Assembly (NCBI GenBank): GCA_013400975.1
Contig: WBMZ01008988.1
Coordinates: forward strand, 62,001-126,000
DNA from: Atrichornis clamosus
Taxonomy: Eukaryota; Chordata; Aves; Passeriformes; Menuridae
Length of the DNA: 64,000 nucleotides
Direction of reading: 5' to 3'
Below, piece by piece: positions 1 to 11,900 of this stretch. The translations under genes and the position numbers were made by a program. Positions within the stretch are counted from its first letter, which is position 1. The number at the start of each line of letters is the position of its first letter. The notes beneath the pieces are model-generated. The model was not told the origin of the DNA. It searched no databases and saw only the letters and a program-made list of their open reading frames with translations.

Positions 1-299
1 TATTTGAGTCACCAGGGACATTGGTTGCTTTGACTAAAAGGCAGATACAATACGTGCTTCCTTCACAGTGGGCAGTAAACTCTCGAATTGTCCTTGGCAT
101 CAGTAGAAAACACTGCTCTCCAACCATGGCAGGAAGCACATGCCTTCTTCCTCCATGGCTCTAGAGCACCTGTGGCCTTGCTTTGTGTTTCTCCCTGCTG
201 TGGTACAGGCTGTGGGTGGTTGTCTGTGCCCCTCCTCATCCCTGGGAGAAGGAAGAAGAGACTGGAAAGACCTGCAGCAGCATTGTAGAGCAACTACAT

Positions 300-1460
300 G
301 GTGGTGGAAAAGCACAGTATCCCAGACGTTGTCTGAATGCTAAGTAGAGGATGGTAATTGCTTCCCCATCTCCTGACTGTGCTCCTGCTGACACAGCCCA
401 GGGTGCTGTTAGTCTTCATCACTGGCTTGGGCTTACTCAGCTGTTCCCCAGAACCCCAGGCCCTTCTCCACAGAGCGCTACCCTTCAAGGAGTTAGTCTG
501 TCCCAGATACCATTTGTCTTGGTTGAATTTTGTGAGGTCCTTGTTATACCATTCCTTCAGCCTGAGTCCCTCTAAGTGGCAGCTCTACCCTTGACCATAT
601 TGGCTAATCCCACCAGTTTGCTGTCATCCACAAACTTGATGAGAATGCACTCTGTCACCTCCTCTAGGCATTCATACAGACATTAAACAGGCCAGGTCAC
701 AGGATAGATTCCTACAGTACTCCCCTTCTTTTTGGCCTTCAGCGAGAGTACAGCCCTTTAACTGCTATCATCCAGTTTCTTTACCCATGTGGTTTTCTAT
801 ATATCTAGCCCATAATACCTTGATTTGGATACAAGACAGTAGACAGTGTCAAAAGCACTGCAAAATCAAGGTGAATAATAGCCACTGCTCTTCCTCATCT
901 ACAAATCCAGTCTTTTTACTATAGAAGGCAATCAGGTTGGTGAGGCGTGATTCACCCTTGGCAATGCATGCTGGCTGTTCCTGATCACTTCCTCCTTCCT
1001 GTGTTCAGAAATGTGTTCCAAGAGTCATTGGGGAACACTCCAGTGGTTGTGGAGACTCTAGACTCCATCACCTTTCAAAGAAAAAGTGCAGCCTTGCAGT
1101 GACACCAGACAGCTCCCTCAACAGCTTGGATACAGCTCTGTTGATCTCATGCATGTTTATGGGTCAAATTCTCCCATGGAATTTTGGACTTGATCCTCAC
1201 CCACTGCCGGCAGTTCTCCTCCTTGAATCCTAAGCACAGAGAGCTGGGAGACCTTGATGATATGCTTGAGGCAACAGTGGCTCTGGGTGCCACAACCCTA
1301 TCTGTTTCCCTTCTTAGATCATTTGCCACACTGAGGAACAAGACCATGTTTCCCGTTTTCAGTTCCTACTCTTGGAGTTGTGGCAGAAGCTCTTCTTGTT
1401 GCCCTTGGGATCACTTGCGAATCTTAAATACAGCTGAGCTTTGACCTCAGAAAAGAGACC
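300..1460 (-). mobile_element. CR1 LINE fragment, reverse-transcriptase region
   Basis: Degenerate CR1 retrotransposon in reverse orientation. Read on the minus strand, the segment around 1380-1440 resembles the CR1 ORF2 stretch ahead of the polymerase core. About 613-645 gives FVDDSKL, matching the FADD catalytic box of CR1 reverse transcriptase, and it is followed by a GRAA-like stretch. Around 380-440 come the downstream ORF2 words equivalent to 'KTNSTLGC'. Many stops and frameshifts show it is long dead. Both edges are approximate. The family call comes from recalled CR1 consensus; the subfamily is not determined. Confidence 0.8.
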
Positions 1461-4400
1461 GCATGTGATTCTTTTGGATGTTTCCAGCAGTTTCTGCATC
1501 AGCCCAGAAACCTGAGTTACCTCCTCTGATCATGGAAATGTACAGATCATTCAAATGCAAGCACGGAGGCTATTAAGAAATGTAATATCTGAATGTCCTC
1601 CATAAGCTTCAGTATAAATTGTACTCTTCTATATCTGTCCAAAGGCAGCTGCTTTGTTCTGCTTTGTCAGGGAAACTGTTAATAATTTAATAATGAAAGG
1701 GAACTAATGAGTCCTATGGATTTGAGCCTCGTGCTCAGATTATCCAGTGTCTAATGAAGTGTGAATTTTGATTGAAGCTTTTTCCACCCTGAGGGGAAAA
1801 AGCCACTCTCATCCATGCGGATTCTCCTGTGACTAATGAAGGGTGAGCTCACACTGCAGTTTTTGCGGTACAAGGAGTACAGGTAAGGTTACTCTTTGCT
1901 GCATAGGCCTAGTTTCATGACACTTATGAAAACATGTAATTCTGGAGATATCTACCCCTTTAATTCAGATTTGACTAGTGGGTTTGGGAGTTACTAGGGA
2001 GAGTGAACATACTCACAAAGGCTGGTCCAAAGTCATTATTTAAGCCTCAAGTACTTTGAAACACCCCACCATTTTCTTGCACTACTTTGCATTTCAAACA
2101 CACGTCATTGGAAAGGTGCAAAATAATTTACATTAAGTATTAGCTTAATTTTTGAAACAGGTGAATGGTAATGATTCACCTTTTTAAGAACATATCCCTT
2201 CTCAAATACTGTAGACTAACGATTTCATACATGTTTATACACTCCATACTTTTGACAGATGGCTTATACGTTTAGTGTCTTATTTAAAATAAGGTTATTT
2301 CTAATGTCAGCCAGTAAGTATTCTGCAAAAACAAATATTATCTACCGTTTTCTTTCTGTAGTAGACTATGCTTGGATTTAGCAAGGAGGAATGTTGCCTG
2401 GTCTGATTTGGATGCATATGTGCCATGAGCAATCCCTCAAACACAAGCATGAGGCTGTTGCTGTCACCTTCCCTAGACAAATACATTCAGGCTAATGACT
2501 GATGGGTGAGGTGTGTTTTGCTGTGGCACAGCTATCATGTATGAGCTGTCCTGTTTTATAACTGACGTGGGGACCAGGGCATGGCTCTTTTATTGCGAGG
2601 TAAACCAGGTGAGGCCAACCAAAAGCAGCAGCACAGGGCCGACCTCCCCTAACAACCTCACTGCAGCTTGCGTGATTTTACAGGCGTGTAGCTACCACAT
2701 TCATTAAGTTTTCACTGTGAAAAACCTCACAAAACCAAAACAAGGCCCTGTGCCACCGAAGACAAAGCCCAGTGTGACTGCATATGTGACAGGAGATTTA
2801 CATTAGCCTGTTGGGGGGAATGGTATTGGTCTCACCCCAGAAGTATGTGATCTAGTGTAAACAGTGATAAAGCTGCCTGAAGAAAGGTAATTCCATCCCA
2901 CTATGACTGCCAGACTCCTTCCAGTTCCTGTTGTCTCCTCTTAAGTGCTGCACATATCCTTGACCCTCTTCTTAGTCTCACATGCACGCATTTCAATAGA
3001 CTCATCCCGAGTAAAAGAGCTGTTGTATTACACAAGTGACCCAAAGTATAGTATCTCAAAACAGCTATATCACAGGTGAGAATTTTCTTTTTTCCTGCAA
3101 ATCTATCCTTTTCCACCCACCTGTTCTCCACACAAGCAAACACATGGAAAAGTTAAGTACATCTGAGTGCAACATCCTGCATGTCAGTGCAATAGATGAT
3201 AATGTGATTTCTAACTGATGTAAAAAAGTCCTTTACGCCAAAATATTTTGCAAAGGGAGACTTAGTGGCACTGAAGCATCATTTGGTCTTTGTGAGGTGT
3301 GCCTTCTGCAACATGCCAATGAAAACCAACTGGAAACACATAACTATTACTAACTAGAGAGATGGAATCTAGATTTAAGTTTTACAACAAAATAAGCATG
3401 AGGCATCACCCGATGACAGCAGGCTCAGAAATCCAAGTGGTGTGTACCACACGCTTGTGCAAACTCTGGCTTGAGAAATCAAGCAGACACAGCTGATGGA
3501 CTGGTTATTGCATTCTCCTGCATCAAATCCATCTTGTAAGTTCAGCAAAGAGTTGTGTTTTATTGGTGTCCAAATGGTGTAAGAGTAGAAAATCAGGCCT
3601 AGAGTGGAGAATATGACAAAATAACGAAATTCTACTTCTTGTTAGTAAGCAGTGATCAGACTCAACGTATCCTGAAATCTGCATGTATTTTTTTACTTTA
3701 TTTATCTACTGAAACCTTAAAACATGGAATTATTATGTCCATTTAATTACATATGATCACACTATTTCGGTTTAGTCATTCCCTGAACTGTATCTTCTGG
3801 TTTAGTTTATTCACAAAGATTAGTTTCAAGCTAAGAAATTCCAGGTTAATTCAATAGCCCCTGCTGTACAGTGCAATATAAGCTATTAACGAAGGAATGA
3901 CATCTAAATTTTGTCAAAGCATGGGAAAAAACAAAAGCATTTCTCAAACATTTTCTTAAAATTGGGTTTAGCTATATAATGAGGTTTTATATTCTCTCCA
4001 TACATCTTGATTGGACATTTCTATTTGAAAAAAAACAGGGCACTTTTCAAAGTGCCGCTTTTAAGTCTTTCATTTCCCTGGCTATTCAAAGATTTTCTTT
4101 CCTTGATCTTCAGAGGAAATTCTTGCATTATTTCTGATGCTCTGAAGAACCACTTTGCTCATCCCTTTTAGCACGTAGGAGCTCGAATGCTTCTGTAGCA
4201 CAGCCACTCAGGGTGTTTCCCTCCCCTTCACACACAACTGTGTATGTGCACAGGGAAACTACTCTGCCAGGTGTATCAGCACAGTGAAACTCTGAATCAC
4301 CTGCCAGGCTCATTCCTCGGCCTATTTTCTCCTACTAGTCTCAGTGCCATCCTTTCCTTTCACTACTCCTACTTCCAGATGACCTCAACTATCCATCGTG

Positions 4401-4509
4401 CTCCCACCCTTCCCACCACTGAGGAATCCAACAGCAGAGTGCCTCGCAGCCCACACACCATCGCTACCCAGGCCAACTGCCCAGGACACGAGGGGCACCA
4501 CCCCCTGCT
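1461..4509. other. Intergenic DNA upstream of SNRK
   Basis: A+T-rich sequence with no open frame resembling a known protein and no convincing exon pair. One short perfect inverted repeat is at 4039-4056. In the human order POMGNT2 lies upstream of SNRK, but no part of it is seen here. Confidence 0.6.
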
Positions 4510-4665
4510 CGGGGAAGTGGTGGAATCACCGTCCCTGGAGGTGTTTAAGACTGTCTCCATGTGGCATTCAGTGCCATGGTGTAGTTGACAGTGGTGTTCG
4601 GTCATGGGTTGGACTCCTTGATCTCAGACGTCTTTTCCAATCTAATGGATTCTGGGATTCTGTGA
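4510..4665 (+). mobile_element. CR1 3' end
   Basis: Typical CR1 tail: the 'gtggtggaatcaccgtccct' block, then 'ggaggtgtttaag', 'gttggactcc', 'atctcagacgtcttttccaa', and finally two near-repeats of 'gattctg(t/g)g' that end the element. It is 5' truncated, as most CR1 copies are. It lies just upstream of the SNRK CpG island. Confidence 0.9.
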
Positions 4666-5129
4666 TCACTCTACTCTCATTTATACTTTGTTACTTCTAC
4701 CCAGGAATCACAGGTGTGGCCCTGTCACGACTTTAACCAGTCCTCCAGCCAGCGTCCCCTCCAGACGGACACGGGGCCGCCGAGTGATGCCACGCAGGTG
4801 GCAAACCCGCGGACTTCTTCACCCTCTCCTCAGACCTTGAGCGGTGCGCCCTCCCCTCCTACTTTCCTATTTCCAGGGCGAATTGCTCAGCACCTTCAGA
4901 AAGCCGAAGCCCAGCTCGGACAGGACCGACAGAGGTCCCACTGCCCTCCGCTCCCCTCAGGCGCCCCGTCCCCTGCCCGCCCCCACCGCCGCCATTGGCC
5001 CCCGCCGTGACGACACTTGGCGCGCGGCTTCCCCTCCCCTCCCTACCGCGCGGCGCAGGCGCGGCGGCGCGCGGGCGTCCGTTGGCCCCGCCCCGCCCCT
5101 CGCGGCCCCGCGCGAGCCGCGGCCGTTGT

Positions 5130-5395
5130 TGTCAGTCGCGACTCGGAGCTGCAGCGGGCGGTCGCAGCGTGTGGTCCCGTCCGAGGGACACGACCCGCCG
5201 CAGCACTCCCGAGCTTCCCCGCTGGGCTCTTGGACCCTCTCCGTCCCTCCTCTCTCCCTCCGTCCCTCCCTCCCCGCTGAGCTCCCCGTCCCCGCGGCCG
5301 CTCCCGAGGGCAGTCGCAGCGGGCGCTGCCCATGCAGGGGGCGGCGCGGGGCGCGGCGCCCCGAGGAGACGCCGCCGCTGCCGCCGCTGCGGGCA
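5130..5395 (+). other. SNRK: SNRK exon 1, 5' untranslated (start approximate)
   Basis: G+C-rich leader exon inferred from its place in the CpG island and from a near-consensus donor, GGGCA|GTAAGT, with GT at 5396-5397. The 5' edge is a guess, placed at the initiator-like sequence near 5134. It contains an upstream ATG at 5332 that opens an Ala/Gly/Arg-rich frame running to the donor without a stop. It carries no kinase coding sequence; the SNRK start codon is 12 kb away in a later exon. Confidence 0.6.
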
Positions 5396-5645
5396 GTAAG
5401 TTGCCGGCGGGGTTGGGCCGCGTTCGGCTCGGGCTGGGCCGGTGGGGTGTGGTGGGTTCCTTCCTCCCCCTCCCTGCGCCTTCCCGTTCCTCCCGGAGCC
5501 GGCCGAGCCCAATGGCGGCCTCGGCCCAGAGGGAGGAGGGGACGGTGAGGGGACGTTTCCCGGCCGTCGCCGAAGGTCGGTGTGTCTAGTGTCTCCAGCC
5601 CCCGCCCGGGGCTGGAGGGGAGGGCTTGGGGAAGGGAGGGGAGAA

Positions 5646-5815
5646 GCGGTTGTTCCTGCGGAGACGGCGAACTCCCGGGATGCGGGTGTTCATGCGGGAT
5701 CCAGGAATGCGGGTATTCCTGCGAGGACGGCGGGCTCCCAGGACGCTGGTGTTCCTGCGGGCCAGCGGACTCCCGGGATGCGGGTATTCCTGCAGAGACA
5801 GCGGGCTGCTGGGAG
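5646..5815. repeat. GC-rich minisatellite, unit about 36 bp, 5 copies
   Basis: Five head-to-tail units of 36, 27, 36, 35 and 36 bases. Each starts like 'gcgggtattcctgcg' and most end like 'gactcccgggat'. The second unit lacks about 9 bases. Copies differ at several positions, so the array is not recent. It lies about 250 bases into intron 1, inside the CpG island. The open frames seen across it on both strands come from the GC-rich repeat and are not genes. Confidence 0.85.
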
Positions 5816-5860
5816 CCTCCCGTGCCCCCGGCGTGGCGGAGTGTCCGTGCGACGCGGCCC

Positions 5861-5920
5861 CGTGTGACCGCGGTGACACCCGGCCCCGCGCGTGTGACCG
5901 GAGTGACACCGGTCCCTCCG
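5861..5920. repeat. 30-bp tandem duplication
   Basis: Two adjacent 30-base units, 5861-5890 and 5891-5920. Each begins 'cgtgtgaccg' and continues '(c/g)(g/a)gtgacacc(c)gg'. It lies in the CpG island shortly after the minisatellite. The units differ by a few substitutions. Confidence 0.75.
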
Positions 5921-8900
5921 CCACCCCCCCGCTGCTGCTGCCCGCACCGTCTCCGCCGCGTATGTTCTGTCGCTGGGGAGGGAAAAAAGATAAACAAGCG
6001 AGGTGAGAGCCCCGCGGTCCGGCCGCTGGTGCGTTTTAGGGGAATGACGGTGCATCTCGCCCCTCGGAACCCGGTGCGTAGACAACAGGTTTGCCTTCGG
6101 CTCCTTCTGCCCAGGGCTGTAGCGTGCCCCTCCTGACAGAGGCTGGAAGCATCCCTCGTTCTTTGTCAATACGTGTCTTGCTGCTGTCAGTACACTTACT
6201 ACATTGAATTCACTGCTTAGAGATTGCTTTAGAAATCAGTGGAATAAGTAGCGAGGTCCCTGTGCTTTTTGCCAGGTGGGTTTTGGCACCCAGGTGGTAC
6301 TCCATTCGTTAAATCAATGGAAGATGACTTTTAAAGATAGTTGATGTACAGTCTTGGTAATAGTTGAAGGACAGATATGGGTGGTTGGTTTTGTTAGTTG
6401 TTTTGTTTTGGTTTTTTTAATAAGTAGTCTGAACAAGGTATTGGAGAACATCCACTAGGGAAAAAAAACCTATATTGGCCAGAAGATGGTTGGTGACAAA
6501 AGCGACCTATTTTCAGATTGAATATTTTTATTGGTAAGAGATGCTACTGTACCTGTGAAGGAGGAACCTTTATGTGACATACACGCATATAAGAAGTTTC
6601 GGGTTTTTACTTATTGATAGATAGTTTCTTACTGATCACTTTGCTTTGAAGAGCTTGTTAAGAGTAGGTGGGCAAATAAGTGGTTTCTTCAGTGGTACCA
6701 TTACAGTTACTGGAGCAGCTGAAGCGTATTGTATGATTTTCAGCCATCTAGCATGAATGAATTGCGTGCAAATGTGCTTACGCCTGCCCTCTGTAGTGCA
6801 GTCACTACTTAGTCATATCGGCTGCTTTTTTGGAGTTGTTTATTATGGATATATTTAGATCTTCAGGCTGTGAGGAAGGACCAGTTTAACGAATCTCTGC
6901 AAAGTGAAATCTATATAGAAGCGTTTGCAAGCAAATATTTATTATGTTAGAATTAAGCATTTCTTTCAAGGCATGCACGATTAGGATTGGGTTAAGGAAT
7001 GGTGGGATTTTTTTGGCAGATATGTCACAGAAAGTGGGAAATTGGCTGGTGGTTATTTTTGTACTATTGCTGATCCTTAGAAAGAAGGAATCTGAAGCAA
7101 ATAAGATCCAGCAGTCATTGGTAAACAATGCAATCAAATTTTTGCTTTGTGAAACATGTCAAAATCTTAAGTAGACTAATACCTGCCCCTTTTCCTTCTA
7201 GTGCATACAACATCCAGATGAGAGGACTTAATAATAAAAGCTAAGGAGGAAAAAGTCCGGTCTTGTCTCTTACTTTTCCTGAATATTCTAAATGACCAGA
7301 AAAGTTGTAGAATGATGGCATGGTTTTTCAAGTGGTTGGGAAAAGAAGCTAATCTGGCTGCTGGAGCTTTGCTTAGCAGGCAAGGCGGCATCTAAGACAG
7401 CACATTCATCTGACTCTTTTAAGAGAATCTTTATGATCCACACTTGAGGCTTTCATGAAAAAAGAGGGAAAAGGGAAAATTACATCTGAAGGGGCCTTAG
7501 TGATTTCTGGTGTTTTGTTTTCATTTTATTCAATTAAGAAGCAAGAAAGTACAGTTTCAGTTCTGGACACTCTACAGATTATTGCAGTTCCTTGAATCAT
7601 CCTGCTATGAGAACTGATATTCCCTTGTGGTGTGGGTGGTTGCACTGTAATAAATAGTCTGCTTTCTGATTATTTTAAAGAAATATCATATTAAGGGTAG
7701 GCATGTTAATATGCTACTGCAGATATTCTTCTACTTGCAGTAGTCATCTTCCTTGTGCTTTGTTCTGACCAACCTGGTCTCTCCTAACTCCTTTCTAACT
7801 GCATTCAGTATCATACTTGAATAATTCTTTCACAGTGTACACCTTCAGTGTATCATTGTCCTTTTTATCCCACTGGCAACTGTAATGCCAAAGTAACGCC
7901 TTTGTCTTGCTTAGCCTGCCTTGCTTTCAAGGGCACAGTATCCTGGTGCAACTAGGTTTTTTCATCACAGTGTGTCTTTTGTGAAATAATGCACTTCTTT
8001 TCTTGGATTTTGTCTGCTTTGAAAATTCCACTGAAATGCTCTAGCTGTAAAACTTCTTGATGAACTTCTATGCATCCTACTTAATAGTGTTTTCTAATTA
8101 CGTCTTAAAATAACAAATCAATGAAACATGGTTCAGATCAGGAATATAGGGCTGAACTGCAGTTTATGATGAATATAGTAATATTAAATTGCATAAGCTC
8201 TTAACTTTAGTAGGCTGTGAAGTTCTGCCCATCTTCTGTGTCACACTACTTTCAAGCACTTAACTGAAATGCTACAGCTGCTATAATAATGTAAAGTACC
8301 TGTTGTTTTAATATACATAACAGCATTATGTAAGAGCTTAAGAGGATTTGAAAAAACTGTGTATTCCCTTACAATTCTAGGATAATTCACCCTGGCAGAA
8401 TCCTAGTACACATAAGTTGATTGAGTCACCAATGTTAAGAACTTAATGGGAAATAATTACACTTGCGAAGTATGAAACCGAGTGTGTTCACTTTATGAAA
8501 AGCTGAATCTCTCTGTGTTATAGTGATCTTCTATAACAGTGCTGGTATACAAATGTTGCACTGAATTTGACAGCCTGTTTTTTATTCTTCCTTCATGTAT
8601 CATTGTATTTTTACTGCAGCAGTCTCCTATTTAGTTACTGATTTGACTTAAACCAACTTTACTTGAGAGATGATAGCCTAGACTTTTATAATCTTAGTTC
8701 ATGTTGAAGCATGGCAAATTTCAGGTGTCTGGCAGTTCCTGACTAATTTAGGATGCTATAAATGAGAATAAAGTATTGAAACTGTAGGTTAGAGTCAATC
8801 TATTTCTCAAGATTTAAGTAGTTTGTATCCTAGGTGGAAAAAACATCAGTCTCGTGGAGGCAACTTAAGTCAAATCAGTACTTTAATTTTGTTACCAGAT

Positions 8901-11900
8901 GTATTGCTAAACAAATGAAGCTATCCGACATTTGACCTTGAGGATGTTAAGAAATTTAATAGAAATTATTATTGTTTATAATAGCTATTAATGGTACGCA
9001 CACATATTTGCATCTGAATACTTGTGTTTGAGATGGTGTTTGATGCTTTCACCTCCCTTGATACAAAATAAAAATCATGTCTGTGGTTCTGAATTTACAC
9101 AACAAAGATGTAGGTGTTAAATCAGTGCTAACATTGAAATGTTATGCCACACTGAAGTGTTCATTGATTAATGGTGGAATGTTTAGAGCTCCTGTTAATG
9201 GTGTTGGCTGCACTGCCTGGCATGACAAAATTATGTGATGATGTTAATAAATAGGCATGTGAAAAAGGTGAAACAATTCTGAGAGTTCATGAACATGGAG
9301 TAGATGAAGTAGCTCCTCTAAAAGGGTTCAGTTTAGTGGAGAAATCTGAGTTGTCTGCTTTCTGCAAAGTTCCTGCAGTAAGTTTCCTGGAAATAAAAAT
9401 TTAGTGTCCTGCCTAAAAGATAGTGATACCATAATAAATCACAATAATGTGACTTCTGTCTGATATGCAAAATATTTTGTCATCAGTTTCATGTTCCTAT
9501 TTATATTGGGGGAAGAAAAAAAGGAAAATATGATGGGATTTAGAATATTAAAAGTCTTCAAAAATCTACGTGGATACTCTTTATCAAGCTTTGAAAGTAT
9601 AATTTTGGGCTAGGGAGTCCAAGTACCATGAGTTTTCTCTGTTGCTTATAAAATTGTTGACTAAAATACCAGACCTTGATTGATTAGGTACGTGAATATC
9701 TGTAACTAAGATACCCATGCTAATTTTCTGTAGTCGAGGAAAAAATTTTCTGTTAGTGGGAACTGCAAAACATGATACATTAAAAAAATTGTTTCAATTG
9801 AAATTATCTTGACATCACAGGGCCTGAACAAAGTATTATAACTGATTTACAGACTCAGAAGGAAAGTACTAGCAGATATAACAAAACTTGGAGCAAGTTC
9901 TTTTAAAATATGTTATCACATACTATTATGCAGAAGATAATTTATGAGATGTGGCTATTTGGGAAGATCTGGTATTTCTGTCTTATAGAATAATGCTTTA
10001 GGAGGAGCTTCAGAGCTTAAGGACTGTATTGCTGAAGCCTCTCATGTGTGAACAGGGTAGTGTCTGTATGGCTTTTTTTCTTTAGCTACATACTGGACTT
10101 TGAGAGTAGGCATAAGAAGAAAACAGATACAACAACATGAGATTAATTGCTTTTGGAGCTGTGGCTGATGTGAAGACTTTAAATGGTGTAAAGCTATTGC
10201 TGAGTTCTTAAATCCATAGGGCAAATTGTGTTTGTCTTGTGTAATACCTCCTCTTAGAAATGGAAAGTACCTTGTGAACTGCAGCGATTATCAGCAAGGT
10301 TGTGAAAGTACCTTGGGCTTTTAACATACTTCACAATTGGAACCAGTGCCAGTGACTGCTAGTGATGGGCTTATCAATGGATCACAGTTAGATCACTCAG
10401 CACATCTGTCCTCTTAATAGCTTTGCTGTCTAGTCTGTAATAATAATCTTGCTGTTACTACTACTGTCTTACTATTGCTTTGCAATATGTACATCACTGT
10501 TGTCTGTATTTTTTTTTTCTCCTTCACCTACTTGTGAAAGAAAAACGAAATAGACATTCTTTACTTTGAAATTGGAGGTCTTGAAGGACCAGTTCAGATC
10601 CAGTGGCTTCTTTCAGTTGTCTGTATTGAAGATGATTCTCACAAAGATAGCAACTATCTGGTGGAGTTTCTACAACACAATTTTTAAATTTTATTTTGCT
10701 CTTTGCCAGTGTGCTGCAGACCACTCACATCAGCTTAGCAAACACGTGTGAAAGAGAAAAGCTTAACATTTCTCTGCTTGATATGACTGCACTAATCTTC
10801 AAGGAAAGAGATGGTAGACAGTAATCTGTAGGTCTGAAAGTTTGGGAATTCCTTGTCTAAGAGAGAAATGTGTTCTTCAATTGATGATATCTTGAATCAT
10901 GCATTGTATTTTTTAAATTTTCTTTTTCTCATCCGTTGGATCTGCCTCAAAATGTCTTGCTCTAAGAACTCAGGTCATGCAGGCTCTCATCATTTTCTGT
11001 TACAAAATAATGTTAGTAACTGCTCTTGCTTCTCAAATCTATACCATTACTCCTCCCACCCTCCAACATTTTGTTCATCCAGGAGCAAAGTTTTACCAAC
11101 TTTATTGACCTGCTAAATATTTCTGCTTCTGGCTGTCCACTGAATAATGGGCCTTAGAGTTGAAGAATTCTTGTTAGCATTTTGCTTTTATTTCTGGTTT
11201 CTAAGAAAAGTTAAGACTAGACATCAGTAGCTCTAATGCCTGCAATACATTCTAAAATAATAAAACACTAACATTTCACTAGAGACTTCCCAAATTTTTA
11301 ATGTCAAAACTTCATCAGCAATTGGCTGAATTTATATAAAATAGAAATTCTATAGACTGGTTAAGACTAAGGAATACAGTTAAATTGTGCAGGTTAATTC
11401 TTTTTTATGCAGGTTAAGTCTTCTTTTTATGTTTGGAACATAGCAGTACTTGATAACTCTTCATCATGATCTTCATCATTTTAGGTGTAGCCAATGTGGA
11501 ATGGTAGGGAGGTTTGCTGATACATCTTGACATTTTAGTAACATTGTATGAGCTGGGATCTTACATTGACAATGAGGCCTGATAGGAAAAGAAAAGAAAT
11601 GCATGTACACCTTGAAAAATATTACTGTACAGTTTTATTGTGGAACTTGCTGGGAGCAGGGGATTTTATGGGGTTTGCCATCAGTGAAAGGGAAGATATG
11701 TGTGTATGCTGTGGTGCAGTCATGTAAAGTGGAAAACAAAGCTTTAGAAGGCATTGTGTATAGAAGATCTGAGTTGTAAAACTGTTGCCCCTGTGAATTG
11801 TGTCTTCCTTCACTCCCCAGAAATGCTGCGCCTGCAAAACATTTGGCTGTAGGGCAGGTATAGGTTGCTGTAGTTACTTTGAGTACCTTAGAATGGTAGT

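Larger units (their letters stand above)
4880..6080. promoter_or_regulatory. SNRK: CpG island with the SNRK promoter
   Basis: An abrupt change from A+T-rich flanks to about 1.2 kb of very G+C- and CpG-rich DNA. Sites seen: an inverted CCAAT box (ATTGG, 4994-4998), a TGACG half-site near 5008-5012, an NRF1-like GCGCAGGCGC at 5053-5062 and overlapping GC boxes at 5086-5099. There is no TATA box. A TCAGT initiator-like match has its A at 5134. This is the usual make-up of a broadly expressed, TATA-less vertebrate promoter, and it sits directly before the presumed first exon. The island edges are by eye, and the start site is inferred. A divergent antisense transcript is possible but not shown. 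Confidence 0.85.

Noticed and set aside
4957..5997. 346-codon open frame on the - strand across the CpG island
   Set aside because: Compositional artefact of GC-rich DNA; low-complexity Pro/Arg/Gly/Ser translation, crosses the minisatellite, and similar frames are open on both strands.
7201..7260. Strong acceptor-like tract ('tgccccttttccttctag') suggesting another leader exon
   Set aside because: I found no good donor within about 250 bases downstream, so no exon can be defined.
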